A stretch of 64,000 bases of DNA from Hanleya hanleyi. Taxonomy: Eukaryota > Mollusca > Polyplacophora > Lepidopleurida > Hanleyidae. The notes below the pieces were generated by a model that was not told the origin of the DNA, did no database searches, and saw nothing but the letters and a program-made list of their open reading frames with translations. This document shows, one piece after another, positions 1 through 10,900 of the stretch (the stretch's first letter is position 1; each line of letters opens with the position of its first letter). The DNA is taken from positions 1 to 64,000 of the forward strand of contig JAVTVY010020585.1 of the NCBI GenBank assembly GCA_036873755.1. Reading direction: 5' to 3'. The position numbers and the translations under genes are program-made.

Positions 1-152
1 CAGAGGCAGGATTAACGCCAGTAGACAGGTTAATAATCCTAGATAATGCAGATCTGTAACCATCCACCGTAGATGGAGCAAGACCCTTGTCTTGAAACAG
101 GTGTAACAAGAAATCTGCTATCTGCTGAACAGGGGCAGAACGGGCATCAATG
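1..152 (-). pseudogene. Tyrosine recombinase, N-terminal part only (DIRS copy A)
   Basis: The minus-strand translation contains FLLHLFQDKGLAPSTVDGY followed by RSALSRIINLSTGVNP. It aligns with the recombinase N-terminus of copy B (FHDRQLVPATVDGYRSAIAR). This is the SAM-like DNA-binding part of the phage-integrase fold. The catalytic R, HxxR and Tyr residues would lie left of the window, so activity cannot be judged. Confidence 0.72.
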
Positions 153-266
153 TTTCTTCCAGTACACCACTCATGGAAGACCCTCCACTTCCCTTGATAA
201 CAAGCTGATGTGGAGGATCGAGTGGAAGCGACCATTCTTCTCGAAGCTTCCCTAGAAAACCCAACC

Positions 267-1254
267 TCAGTGAGCTGATCCTTGAGCACTTGCAAGCGTG
301 CAGATGGAATGCCTGAGGTTTGTGGTGGAAATTGCTGACTTCGGTTGACGAAGTAGTTTTTCCCAAAGAGGTAGTCGTCTTGGGACGTCTACCAGTAATT
401 CCAGAAGGTCGGGAAACCACGGGCGAGCTGGCCACCAAGGGACAATTAGATAAACGACGCACGGATGCGCGCGTATCTTTTGTAGAACTAGAGGCAGGAT
501 TGGAGGGGGCGGGTAAGCATACGCTATTAGACCCGTCCAATCCTGCGATAGAGCATCGACTCCCACTGCTAGAGGATCCAGTACAGGGGACATATACAGA
601 GGGAGTTGATGATTCAGGCGAGTAGCGAACAGATCTATCAGCGGTTGTTCCCAAATCTGAGCGATTTGGCGCAGAATGTCTGTGTGAAGCTGCCACTCCG
701 TCGGTATAATCTGATGTTTTCTCGACAGTGCGTCTGCTAGTACATTCAGATGTCCTGGTATGTGTCTGGCATGAAGTATGATATCGTTCTGCCAGCACAG
801 ATGGTAGAGTATCTCGGTCTGCTTCAGAAGCTTCGAGGACCGAGTTCCCCCCATCTTGTTGATGTAAGCTAAGATAGTTGTGTTGTCTGTAGCTACCAGA
901 ACCGACTGGCCTTTGAGGTCCTGTATCAATAAGAGTATTGCTCGATTGACGGCCATGAACTCTAACACATTGATATGGAGTAACCTCTCCTGCGGAGTCC
1001 AATAGCCTGATATCGACTTGGATCCGAGATGGGCCCCCCATCCTTGCATCGAAGCATCCGTGAACAGCTGATGAGTAGCTTGAAACGGAAGCAGTGTTAC
1101 ACCAGGCATCACGTTGAGAGGGTCCATCCACCATAATAGGTGATGTTTGACTTCCTCTGTGACAGGAATCATGGGATTCCTGTGCCTGTGTGGCCAATGC
1201 TGATTTAAATAGATCATAGTGGCCGTAACTGTAATCGGCCTCGTGGTGTGACAT
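267..1254 (-). pseudogene. RNase H and DIRS-specific extension (copy A)
   Basis: The RNase H domain shows LFTDASMQGWGAHLG (first Asp), the Glu-containing INVLEFMAV, VATDNTTILAYI (second Asp) and RHIPGHLNVLADALSR near the end. After it comes IDLFATRLNHQLPLYMSPV and the tryptophan-rich WWPARPWFPDLLELL, a conserved tail that follows RNase H in DIRS-type polyproteins. The upstream reverse transcriptase is in another frame that stops near 1214, so a frameshift separates the two. The frame at 118-1254 overlaps this tail and runs into the recombinase region, as is usual for DIRS elements. Confidence 0.8.
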
Positions 1255-2439
1255 CCTGTGTGGATGTCAGTAGACCGATTATTGATGCAAACTGGATGGC
1301 AGTGCGGCAAGAATGTCTGATGAACAGTGGAATGTCGCGACATATCTTGCACCAACGAACTTCCGGTGGCCGAGCAATGACCAATTTGGTGTCGTACGCC
1401 ACGCCTAGGAAGTTCCGTTGTTGTGACGGTGTTATCTCCGATTTTTCCTCGTGTGGGAGATAACCCAGTAGTTCGAGGACGTGCCATACAAATGTTGTAT
1501 CGCATCGGAGTTGTATTCTGCACATATTCCTGATAATGGAATCGTCTAGGTAAAAATGATATTTGATACTTCGACTGTGCAGATACGCCGCCACTGGCTG
1601 AAATACTCTGGTGAAGATCCAAGGGGAACTGGCTAGACCGAAAGGTAGAACCTGGAATTGGAAACGGCGAGCACCGACCAGGAATCTCAGGTACTTCCGG
1701 TAACTTGGATGAATCGGGATATGCAGGTAAGCGTCCCGAAGATCCAAGGAAGTTAACCATTCCCCTTGAACCAGAGCGGTCCTGATGGACCGGAAGGACT
1801 CCATCCGAAAGTGAAGGGGTTTCATCAGGAAGTCCTTGTTCAGCCTGCGCAGATTTATTATCATGCGCATTTCCGGTGTATCCTTCTTTGGCACAAGGAA
1901 GACCGGAGAATAGAACCCGGGGACCGGTCGTGGACCGGAAGTTCTATTACTGCATGCTTCTGGATAAGTTTGTCCACAGATGCCTGTGTTACCAGAAGGT
2001 GTGCCTTCCGTATAGGTATACGGGAGGGCTTGGGAGCAGCAGTAAGGGGTGGATCTATAGTAAATCCTAGGGGGTAACCGTATCGAATAGTACGGATTAC
2101 CCACGGATCCATCCCCAGTTTTTGCCAATTCCGCCAAAATCCTTGAAGTCGTCCCCCGACCGGGAGACTGGATTTCGGCGGGACCGGAAGTTGAGGCAAT
2201 TCGTGGTCCCGCCATGTCATGAGATTGACATGGCCCGAATCATCACCGGCCCTGCTGCTTTTTGCCACGACCTTTCCCTTTACCTTTATAGTTGGGATTG
2301 GTCTGGCCTTGCTGTTGTGGCATGCGACCCGCCGCTTGAGACTTCCCTTTTGGACCGGAAGCGGAAGTAGTCGGCCTAGGTTGCTTGGCTGGTGGACCGG
2401 AAGTGTCCGTAGAAATACGTTTCCCTGTCCCCATACCAC
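1214..2439 (-). pseudogene. Reverse transcriptase (DIRS copy A), frameshifted
   Basis: The finger part (FLVPKKDTPEMRMIINLRRL), the first catalytic Asp (LTSLDLRDAYLHIPI), the PFGLASSPWIFTRVF block and the YLDD box (bases 1541-1552, preceded by YHF) are all visible. The N-terminal part up to KHAVIEL lies in a different frame (ORF 1861-2439) from the catalytic part (1214-2215), so there is a frameshift near 1940. The catalytic residues themselves are intact. The family copies RNA of its own element into DNA. Confidence 0.85.
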
Positions 2440-4766
2440 CCGCTCTAGGCGGAGGATTAGGCTTAGCCTTCTCCACCGTATCCCTTAGAGACGGTATAAT
2501 GCCATTAAACAACAGCGAAGATGCTGGCGATTGCTCCTTCAAAGTACGAATGACTATATCAGGAGCATGGTTGACAACGGAAGACAAGTAAGCTTGTCGT
2601 CTCAGATGAACAACCATCGCAGCATTGCAGCATTGAACGCGGCTAAAGCCATTGCATCAGCATTAGCTTTAGCAGCCACGTTCTGAAGATCCGCCAGTAA
2701 TTGTAGCTCAGGACTACTACTGGCTGCTAACTGCGAACGCGACAACCTGCTCAACACAGTGGATATGGCCGTTAGAAACCAGTCCATGTGAGAGGCTATG
2801 GCTACCCCCTGCCGCGCAGCTTCTTCCATAGTAGAAGACTGCTTATCAGTTAGCGGGATCAAGACCTTGGAAGGGACCTTGTTGCCTTTACATATGTCGG
2901 CAAGATCAGGTTCCGGTTCCGCGGCCTTAAAGTCATATGCCGAATCATGAATTCCTTACGCTCTAGACGTGGGCTTCTCCACCGGAAGTGGTGCCGAAGC
3001 GGAAGCCGGTCTAAAGAGTGCACGTTTTCCCGTTCTTGTAATACGTTCCTGCATTGTTTTAGGCTGGGCTAAAACCGTATCAAGAACAGAACATAAACCA
3101 TGAATGGCATCTGACGCAGGAAGTGACGACGTCTGCATGGTAGTTGTCGACGGAGCCTCTGCCATAGTATGTAGGCGAGAGGATGTCGGCGGTGGGGGTC
3201 GTGACATATTAGGGTACAACTCGTACAGAGCTGCTAGTACCTCTGAATATGAACGTCTCTCCGGATCATGATCACTGTCATTATCCTCAATGGATTGACG
3301 TTGCGCGACCCCCTGACGTCTCATCGATGGGTCAGTAGACAAATCAATCGGATCAGACGATACTACCGGAAGCTGTGTCGGAACCGGGGATGGAACCTGA
3401 ACAGTACCGGAAGCGGAAGTCAAGAGTCGCCGGAACTGATCTAGTTCAGCTGCCTGTTGTTCCATTCTTTGCAGAATAACAGCAGACAGAGAACCATCAA
3501 TAACCGGAACTCCCGTATTGATTTGTGGACTATTAGAGACCCGCCTATAAGGGGATGCAATAGGCCTAGCCCACTGCATTTCCGGACGAACCGGAAGTCT
3601 CAACCCACCGGGGTTTGTCACAACAGGCCTCCTTATAGTGGGACCGGAAGGACGAAAGTCCTAACCGGAATCCCGGAGTTAACCATACCGGAACCCGCAG
3701 GCGACCGGAATTGGCTGACAGGAAGTTGATAATGAGCCCTATATGGGTTTATGACACCCGACCCAGAACCATTCTCAGTCATACCCTGTTGTGACTGGAA
3801 CAATGCCGTATTGTTTCTATTAACACTCTGAGGTATTAAGTGTGAAACTGGCATTGTTCCTGCAGAACACTGACCTCGATCCCCTGCGTTTGTCAACCCA
3901 GAGGTGTTCAATTGCAAGGGATTTAATCCTACCCGGCCTTGCGTGATAACTCCCGTGACTGGGGTATTACGTAAGGTCGTGGAGTTTACTCCTGGTAAGA
4001 CCATGGATACATTGTCTCTATATCCACCAGAGGTATTGTCTGCTGTGCTCAAATTAACTATACCTGGTATTACACCATAGTTATTTACAGCACCACTTAC
4101 CATGCCTAAGGCTGCCCCTGGAGCAACAGGGAGTGTCGAAATTGGTTGACGACCAACAAACGACACCTGGGAATTATTAGATATCGGGGTATTCCCAGCG
4201 GGAGTCCCCCCAGTGATATCATTCCCAACAGCACATACGGGCGTACTTACAACGTCACCAGTGTTTATGCCCGGAGTCAAAGTGGTCCTCATCTCGTTTT
4301 TCCATGGGGGACACACTTTCGGGAAGATCTAGTTCCACTGTGACCTCGGCTGACTCTCCCGTACCTTCATCTAGGACGGACCCCATTACTTTTACCTGTT
4401 TCTTCCTTTTACCTGTGGACAGATCAGAAACAAAAGTACTAGTGCTTGGTGCAATACCTTTATCTAATAAAGAACGTAAAGGGCCCATCCAAGGACTGCC
4501 AATCGATGCAGGCTTCTTCGCCGTCCCATTTTCAATAAAATGGGAGGGCGGAGTCATGATATTAGTCTCCGACATTAAACCAGGGGAAGGGAACCCGCAC
4601 GAGACCCGGTCATTAAATCTTGAAATAAATCATCGGGCCATTGTTGACACTCCTGACATCTATGGGTACAATCACAAGCAATATTGCCTCGACACGCAAG
4701 ACAAACAGAATGTAAGTCGGTCGTTGATTTAGACTTCCCACAGACGGAACAGAACATAGAGGCCAT
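2243..4766 (-). pseudogene. Gag-like region (DIRS copy A), broken into several frames
   Basis: The start is taken at the ATG at 4766, which opens a cysteine-rich N-terminus (FCSVCGKSKSTTDLHSVC, then CDCTHRCQECQQWPDDLF), probably a zinc-binding module. Copy B begins the same way (ASVFCVVCGQSKPTTDPHS). After it the frame changes at about 4255-4575, 3633, 2956 and 2602. The middle is rich in Ser, Thr, Pro and Gly and low in complexity. The last part (2243-2617) is basic, with GKGKGRGKKQQGR, which would suit nucleic-acid binding. No CCHC knuckle is seen. Motif ACCGGAAG recurs here on the plus strand. Confidence 0.62.
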
Positions 4767-5054
4767 TATTTTTATCGACAGATATACACAAGAATACTTC
4801 CCAACTTGATCTTTTCGTTGCTTTGTAGACTTGTAGATGATGTTATCACTCGTTGTAAACGTAAAATCCTTCCGTAATACGCTGGAGCTTTACACACGAT
4901 CTTTACAGTAGCTAGCTAAGTAAAGAAGTGAAGATCTATTGTGATTGAGTGCTGGCGTGGGTGATTAGGCGGGAAATGAACTGTGCTATTGTTTTAATTT
5001 CTTCACTTGTTAATCCGTGTTTGCACACGAACGCATATGTCAGTAAGGTCAGTT

Positions 5055-5765
5055 TCACTGTGTAAAAAATACGTATATTTTGATGCATGTACCTTCTTGT
5101 ACCTGAAAAATGACCAGGAATATACATATTTTGTTATATTTTAGTAAATGTTTTCTTAGAGTATGTGGATTGAAAGTCAAAGTTGTTTTACCAAGGTAAC
5201 CGTAAAAACAGAACTCAACTAAGTTAGCTATAGCAAACAATCCACAATCCGACCCATTGTCTTGTTGCTGAACACTTGGAATTATAACAGTAATTTTTTC
5301 GTCACTCTTCCCAGGAGCTGCAGAAAGTTGAATCTCAAGGGAAGTTGTCAATGGATTCCCTGATTTCAAAATGTCTAATAAATATACCTGATTGTCCTTA
5401 TTTTTCAGACAGGCTACCCAATGATCCCTACCAGTGTGATGAATCTGACCAGCCGGCCCATCTACATACGAGAACGGAGAACTATTAACCCATTGACCTT
5501 CATCCTTTTGAAACATCGGAGCCTTACCAGTTTCCTCTAAACCCTGAACAAACGGGAACTGCTTTTTCAAAAGTGACTGAACATCGGACATAATATCGGA
5601 ACATAGCCACTCATTGTTTTCAATGATTTCCTTATGTCTCACTTTCAAACCCCTAACCCAAACCTGCTCGTCAACAAATTCCTCTTCCTCATCTGAAATA
5701 ATATTCACGTCAAAAACGTTTGCCTTAGAAGCTAAGCCATTAACATCTACACTAGAATCAACCAT
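5055..5765 (-). CDS. Ulp1/C48-type cysteine protease-like ORF, 236 aa
   Basis: It looks like a ubiquitin-like-protein protease of the Ulp1/SENP fold. After an acidic N-terminus (SDEEEEF, about residues 24-30) comes NNEWLCSDIMSDVQSLL (about 51-66), equivalent to the WL..I......LL block of the family. The catalytic set is visible: His115 in RDHWVAC, Asp131 in VYLLDIL, Gln168 and Cys174 in QQQDNGSDCGLFAIA. The normal C-terminal helix is short (LRKHLLKYN) and the frame then reads into the terminal repeat. There is no stop within the domain, so it may be active or recently captured. The start at 5765 is the first ATG before the acidic segment. An upstream exon is possible. Substrate is unknown. 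Confidence 0.72.
   Translation of the reverse strand: MVDSSVDVNGLASKANVFDVNIISDEEEEFVDEQVWVRGLKVRHKEIIENNEWLCSDIMSDVQSLLKKQFPFVQGLEETGKAPMFQKDEGQWVNSSPFSYVDGPAGQIHHTGRDHWVACLKNKDNQVYLLDILKSGNPLTTSLEIQLSAAPGKSDEKITVIIPSVQQQDNGSDCGLFAIANLVEFCFYGYLGKTTLTFNPHTLRKHLLKYNKICIFLVIFQVQEGTCIKIYVFFTQ
5067..5135 (+). repeat. Left 69-bp terminal inverted repeat of the Ulp1 element
   Basis: By eye it is the exact reverse complement of 5987-6055. The Ulp1 reading frame runs on through this repeat before it stops at 5055, so its last ~25 residues are terminal-repeat sequence and probably not functional. Confidence 0.85.
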
Positions 5766-5986
5766 TACCTCTGAAACTATATCTGATTACCTATTCTGCT
5801 CACATAATCTTTTAACGATCGTCACTCTCGGCAAGTGTTGTAACGGATTAGCGGTTGGGGATTAATTGCATGGGATTAAAACTTAATTAGCTGTTCACCA
5901 GTCTGGGCTGTGAGAAGTCAGTAAGTGAACAAAACTCCCAATGATAAAGTTCATTTTAGTTCATATAAATTATAATAATTACTGAA

Positions 5987-6055
5987 AACAAAATATGTAT
6001 ATTCCTGGTCATTTTTCAGGTACAAGAAGGTACATGCATCAAAATATACGTATTT
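5987..6055 (-). repeat. Right 69-bp terminal inverted repeat of the Ulp1 element
   Basis: It is the exact partner of 5067-5135. Identity stops sharply after the TTTTGTT stretch on the inner side, which marks the inner edge of the repeat. Confidence 0.85.
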
Positions 6056-7680
6056 AAAATTAATGATCAATTAAAAAATATATTTATACCATAGAAAAAT
6101 ACTATTTCCATTCACATTACGTTATTATATGACAAACATTGAATTATTGAAAAATAGGATATTTTTTGTGCAAACTATGCTTTTAAAATTTAATTCGACA
6201 CTTATGACCTACCGACATAACCAATCTTCCAATAAACTTACCCGCGATCCTTATGCCGGATTTTCGGGATCTTCTGAAGTCCGTCTCCAAATCCGAGTTT
6301 TTAACTCGGTTCACTAATCCGTTTTACGGCAGATTCAGCTGAAAATGTTGTGATTTTCAATCGGTTTTATTCAGCGAACCCTTTTACGGAAAACGGTAGA
6401 AGGTACATGCATATATTTTATATCATTTTATTCGAATAAAAGTAGAGCATTCCGGAAACCTAAAAGTATTTCAGTCAGTTCACGCAATAATTTTCCGGAC
6501 AAGAAAAACCGCATGTCGGTCGGTCCAGAAAAAATTTCAGCGAAGTCGACACGATTTTTTCAGTTGATATCTATCTCAAAAATAAAAAAAAAATTGCCAT
6601 CAAACTATATATTTTTGAAAAGAGAATCTCTTCAGCTACTCCGGAAACTTTACATTGTCAGAATCGAACAAGTATTAAGCAAGCTATCAACAAATAACCT
6701 ACCGAGTTTCCGTTTTTTCAGTCGAATTCAAATAATTTCAGTCGATTATCTGATCCCCAAATTTTTCGCCTCCCGACCTAGGTAACATGGGGTGGATTTG
6801 TGTTCATAAAAATCTATAATACCTACCGCTTTGCACTCGTTTGAATAGAATACTCAAACCCCCCCAGAGCATAGTGAATGCTCCTATCAACGCCTTCAGA
6901 TCTGGACTCAAATGTCACATGGAAAAACCATGCACTGAAATTTGTACCATCATGTCGAATTCAAATAATTTCAGTCGAATACGCCGTCAATATCACAAAA
7001 TTAAATGTCAGTAGGGCTTAGCTTGTTGACCTGGCCATTGTCTATATAATTTCGTTTTGAGCAACAAATACAGATAGGCCTAATTATTTGGCCAATTTAG
7101 CTTTGTAAGATGCAAAGAAACTGTCATGATTCAGTCAAGTATATAGACAGGATTTGAAAATCTTGCAAAAATTCTGATGAGAGCAACAAGCACACAAGCT
7201 TAGCGTGCTCTGCTTACCAGAAATTTTGCGTACGTCAAATTTGGCGTTTGACAATTATCGATTTTCCACCAGACCAGTGCCAGTGGCAGTGGCCCAGCCA
7301 ACTGAACGCTTCTTGGCGTGAATACAGTACAAAATTACGACAGAATTACTCTACACGTCCTTACCAATGTATATCTGTAATCTGTTGCTTTATGGAGAGA
7401 AAAGCTGGAAGTCGAACAATGATAACTCTGTTTTTGTTGCAAGTCAAAACATTTTCTCCGTGATCCGTGACCTTGACCCCAGCAATGGCGTCGCTCTATT
7501 CAGTTGCATTATGGGAGCAGATGTTCTTAACAGATTCAGCAAAGGTGTTAAAAAACGACAGATACAGTATGTCACTCGTTGGGATATTTTTGTTTCGTGA
7601 TTTGGTCAAAACTGAACGTGCACAAACCTGAAAGTCTACGCTGATCACAAACAAATCACGTCAAACCGCGTGAATACGTT
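6056..7680. other. Non-coding flank between the Ulp1 element and CFAP144
   Basis: A/T-rich sequence with no protein frame that resembles anything I know. The short stretch with ATTTCAGTCGATTATCTGAT and GAATTCAAATAATTTCAGTCG occurs twice (near 6725 and 6958), which suggests an old repeat. The last few hundred bases should contain the CFAP144 promoter. Confidence 0.5.
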
Positions 7681-7694
7681 GTCACCACGGTAAC
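7681..7694 (+). promoter_or_regulatory. RFX / X-box-like motif upstream of CFAP144
   Basis: The sequence GTCACCACGGTAAC is two inverted half-sites, GTCACC and GGTAAC, separated by two bases. It matches the RFX X-box pattern (GTNNCC-N2-RGNAAC) apart from the second spacer base. RFX factors drive ciliary genes in animals and usually bind within a few hundred bases of the start. Here the site is 152 bp before the ATG of a ciliary gene. Binding itself is inferred. Confidence 0.7.
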
Positions 7695-7845
7695 CGTGAA
7701 CGTCGCCATTTTTAAACAAAAGAGAGGTTCCGACACGCTGGGCCTGCTCCGGATCACTCACAATAAAATTGTTTTCAAGACAGTTAGCCCTTGACAGTGC
7801 AGACTGAAGAAGACGCAGACTAACGTTTTTGCTTTCTGAATCAGA

Positions 7846-7999
7846 ATGGCACTAGCCAAGGGAATGCAGCAAGCTAAAGGCCCGCAGAAAGATCCCAGAA
7901 ACTTCGTCCATCAAAATGCGATTTTATGTGAAACAATCACGAAGGAGCTTAGACATAACAAACTTTATGTGCAATATCACGTGAATCCATTCAGAAAAA
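7846..7999 (+). CDS. CFAP144: CFAP144 exon 1
   Basis: Encodes the first 51 residues plus one base. It ends at AGAAAAA followed by the donor GTAAGT. It carries the best conserved N-terminal block ([23 protein letters not shown]). Confidence 0.93.
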
Positions 8000-10900
8000 G
8001 TAAGTCTGGTTGATGAAGGTGTGGTAAATGGATTGCCCCACGGGTTTTTTTCACGTTTAAATGTCGATAATGTTAAAAATATCGCTACGTACTGTCATAC
8101 CAGTTCGGGAAATTGCAGAATTCGTAAACGTTGTCGAATTCGTAAACAGTTGCCGAATTCGTAAACAGTAATATTTACGAATTCGGCAACGTTTCCGAAT
8201 TCGTAAACTGTGAGATTTGAGAAAAATAACAGGAGTGGCATAGGTCAAAAGCCACATTTTCATACTTTTATAGAAAACGACAGCTATGATTTTGAAATTA
8301 CAGGATGAAAAGTTGAAGAGCAAGCGCTGCCACCTATTCATCTAGAAAAAATGGCGCCGGTCGCCGATCGTGAGTGCCGATCGTTTTTTGGGGTTAAAAA
8401 GGTGTCCAGAGTTGCCGAATTCGTAAACATTCTACCAAAATTTGCCCCTTCTGTTGCCGAATTCTGCAATTTCCCGAACTGATATGGCACGTTCGTGATC
8501 TTCACCAACATTCAAGATATCGGTTTACTTCAACGTTTCTTTCAAGTTTCATTTTCAATGTGATGTTGAAACTATCTGTTATTAGTCACTCGCATAATAA
8601 TATCCAGCTTCCTGTATCCTCGGGCATTAAAACTATTCGCTCTGTGGTTTTGGAAATATACATATTACTGTCTAGTTTCTCTCTCACATTCGAGTGCAGC
8701 TGCTTCTGCAATGTCACAGCCTATTTTCAAGAGTATGCATGGTATCTCTATGGAATTTGTGCATTTTCATTATAAAATATCAAGAAAATATGTTCAGAAT
8801 GAGCGAATACACTGGGCTATTGCAACTGCATCCTACTTGTGCTTTCAAAATAACCTGAGAGCACCATGTATTGATAATTGTAAAAGAGTTCACCAGAAAC
8901 ACACATACAGTTTCCTGAAGTTTTTTTGTCTCAGTGTTTGAATCGTAAAACTGGGATATTGTAGTGGGCTTTGAAATGACGTCATCAGAATTATATGTTC
9001 GACTTTGTGACCATTCTTTATGTATAGAATGGGTGCTGCCTTGGTCATGGTGCCCACGGTCAAATTAATGTTTTCATAATTGAAGATGGAAACAGTGTGC
9101 CGCAATTGACTGCAAGAATTCTTTGGACTGCTTGAAGAGCTGGCATGGCTGGGAGATAATATTCATAATTTTAGCTCAGCTGCCTTGCATTTTTCCCTCA
9201 TAACAATGACTGCTTTTGTTCATCTTAGTGATAAACACATACAAAGTTTTTGTCTATAGAGATGAAAAAATTATATTTATAGATTTTGTTTAACATTCTG
9301 CTTCATAAATCCAATATCAGAAGTATTCAACTCATCCGAAATTGGGGAAAACAGGGAAAATATTACACCGTTTCACCTTTAAAAATGACCACTGTCTGAC
9401 AGAATCTGGTCACAATTTCAGACACCTTTGACTCCTCTGTAAATTCAATGATAAGTTATATATCATATCGTACTTCATTTGTGGAGAACTTAATTGCGCT
9501 TTAATTTGTTTACATGTAAACACTATTTAAAAATGACCTACTCTGCCTAATTGCATTGGCACATTATGTTGTATTGCATATTTCTGAAAACTCGCTCTCT
9601 CTTGATAACAAATGTAATTAACATATCTGCTAATGGAGACAAATTTTCTGGATAAAAATGCATAATTTACATGCAGATCTCTAATGTATTGTCAAAACTC
9701 ACTTACGCTCTAAATGAGAGGCAGACAGTAACACTATGTTTGATGCCTGTGTTACGGACACAAGTAGCTACTCCTATTGCAATAGTGTTACCGGTACCAT
9801 ACTTAAGCGTGATAAAGTGTTACCATTTCATTTCAGCTCACACAATAACAGGAAAGCCAAACTCAAGCCATGATACAGAGGATGGAGAGGAAGACAGTAA
9901 GTTATCTTTACTCTGCACATCACAAGATCCAGTTGCTGAAATATATGGCCCAATATTCCACAAACCATTCAATATGCAATATCAAAGCACAAATTGCAAT
10001 AATCTCTAGTTTTCATCAACACTGAGTGATACTGACCTGATCAAGGAATTTGAGTAGAATGATATAAAGGTCTGATAGTGCAGACTGGTAAATTGTAAAC
10101 AGTGAATGCAGTCACCTGCACACATAGCACAAGAGATAAGTGGTTTTTTTTTGTCTTAGCTCTGTATGCTACGACATGTTGTTCTGCATATCATATCATC
10201 ACGATAGTAGCACATTTTTGTATTGCATGGTACTACATATAGGTCAGTATCTCGAATATTGGACAGCACATTTCTGAAGCTAAAAGAAAAAGCCAGCTGG
10301 ACAGACCAAACACATCTTCTAAATATATAGATATTATTGGATAAACCCATCAATGCAGACATATCCAGAGCCATTTTGATATCTGTTAAGGGGTGTGGGC
10401 GCCCAAACTTTACAGCCAATTTTAATGCTTTTTACATACAAATGCGCCACAATAAGGCAAGAAAGGCTGTCCCCAAATAAACTCTGGATATGGCCCTGCA
10501 ATGATAATGGAAGTCCAATTCCCTGCTCCTGTTCTACTATCCAGAATATTTGTGGGAATCATTTACTTCACAACTGAAGTTAAACATAATCAGTTCTCTC
10601 TTATAGGATAGCATACTGGTATATATAGGCCTATTTCTGATTGTATACCGGTATCTTACAATTTGCTTTCTATTTTGTTTAGCTCATTTTTTGAAAGTAA
10701 TAAAGAGGGCACATGAGGAACCAGTTAAAAAATACACATACCCCCAGACAGAGGCACAGGAAATTGGCTGGATAACACGACCATTGGTGAGTTACTTCCT
10801 CTTGATGCGGCTGTTCCCAATCTAGGACCAGTCACCGGATTGTCCTCCACAAGTATTGTCCTCCACAAGTATCATCAGCACAAACCAGCCTAGTACTGTT

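Larger units (their letters stand above)
1..5066 (-). mobile_element. DIRS-type tyrosine-recombinase retrotransposon, copy A, cut by window edge
   Basis: Reading leftwards on the minus strand the order is gag-like region, reverse transcriptase, RNase H with the DIRS-specific extension, and the start of a tyrosine recombinase. This is the gene order of DIRS1-group elements. The recombinase body and the 3' end lie beyond base 1. The right limit near 5066 is inferred: the last ~30 bp before it weakly resemble the terminal repeat of copy B (38911-45706), and a separate inverted-repeat element starts at 5067. Reading frames change several times, so the copy is dead. It is a diverged relative of copy B, not a recent duplicate. 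Confidence 0.82.
5067..6055 (-). mobile_element. TIR element carrying a Ulp1-type protease ORF
   Basis: A 69-bp inverted repeat (5067-5135 against 5987-6055) appears perfect and encloses one long minus-strand reading frame for a Ulp1/C48 cysteine protease. The ends begin AAATACGTATATTTTG. The flanks are A/T-rich, so I cannot fix a target-site duplication. No transposase is present, so it would be non-autonomous. Ulp1 domains are known as passengers in several eukaryotic DNA transposon groups (some MULEs, Polintons, Zisuptons). I cannot assign this element to a superfamily. Confidence 0.7.

Noticed and set aside
9671..10009. 112-aa frame across CFAP144 exon 2
   Set aside because: It overlaps the real exon in another phase and reads into intron 2; the exon is defined by AG/GT sites and family homology.
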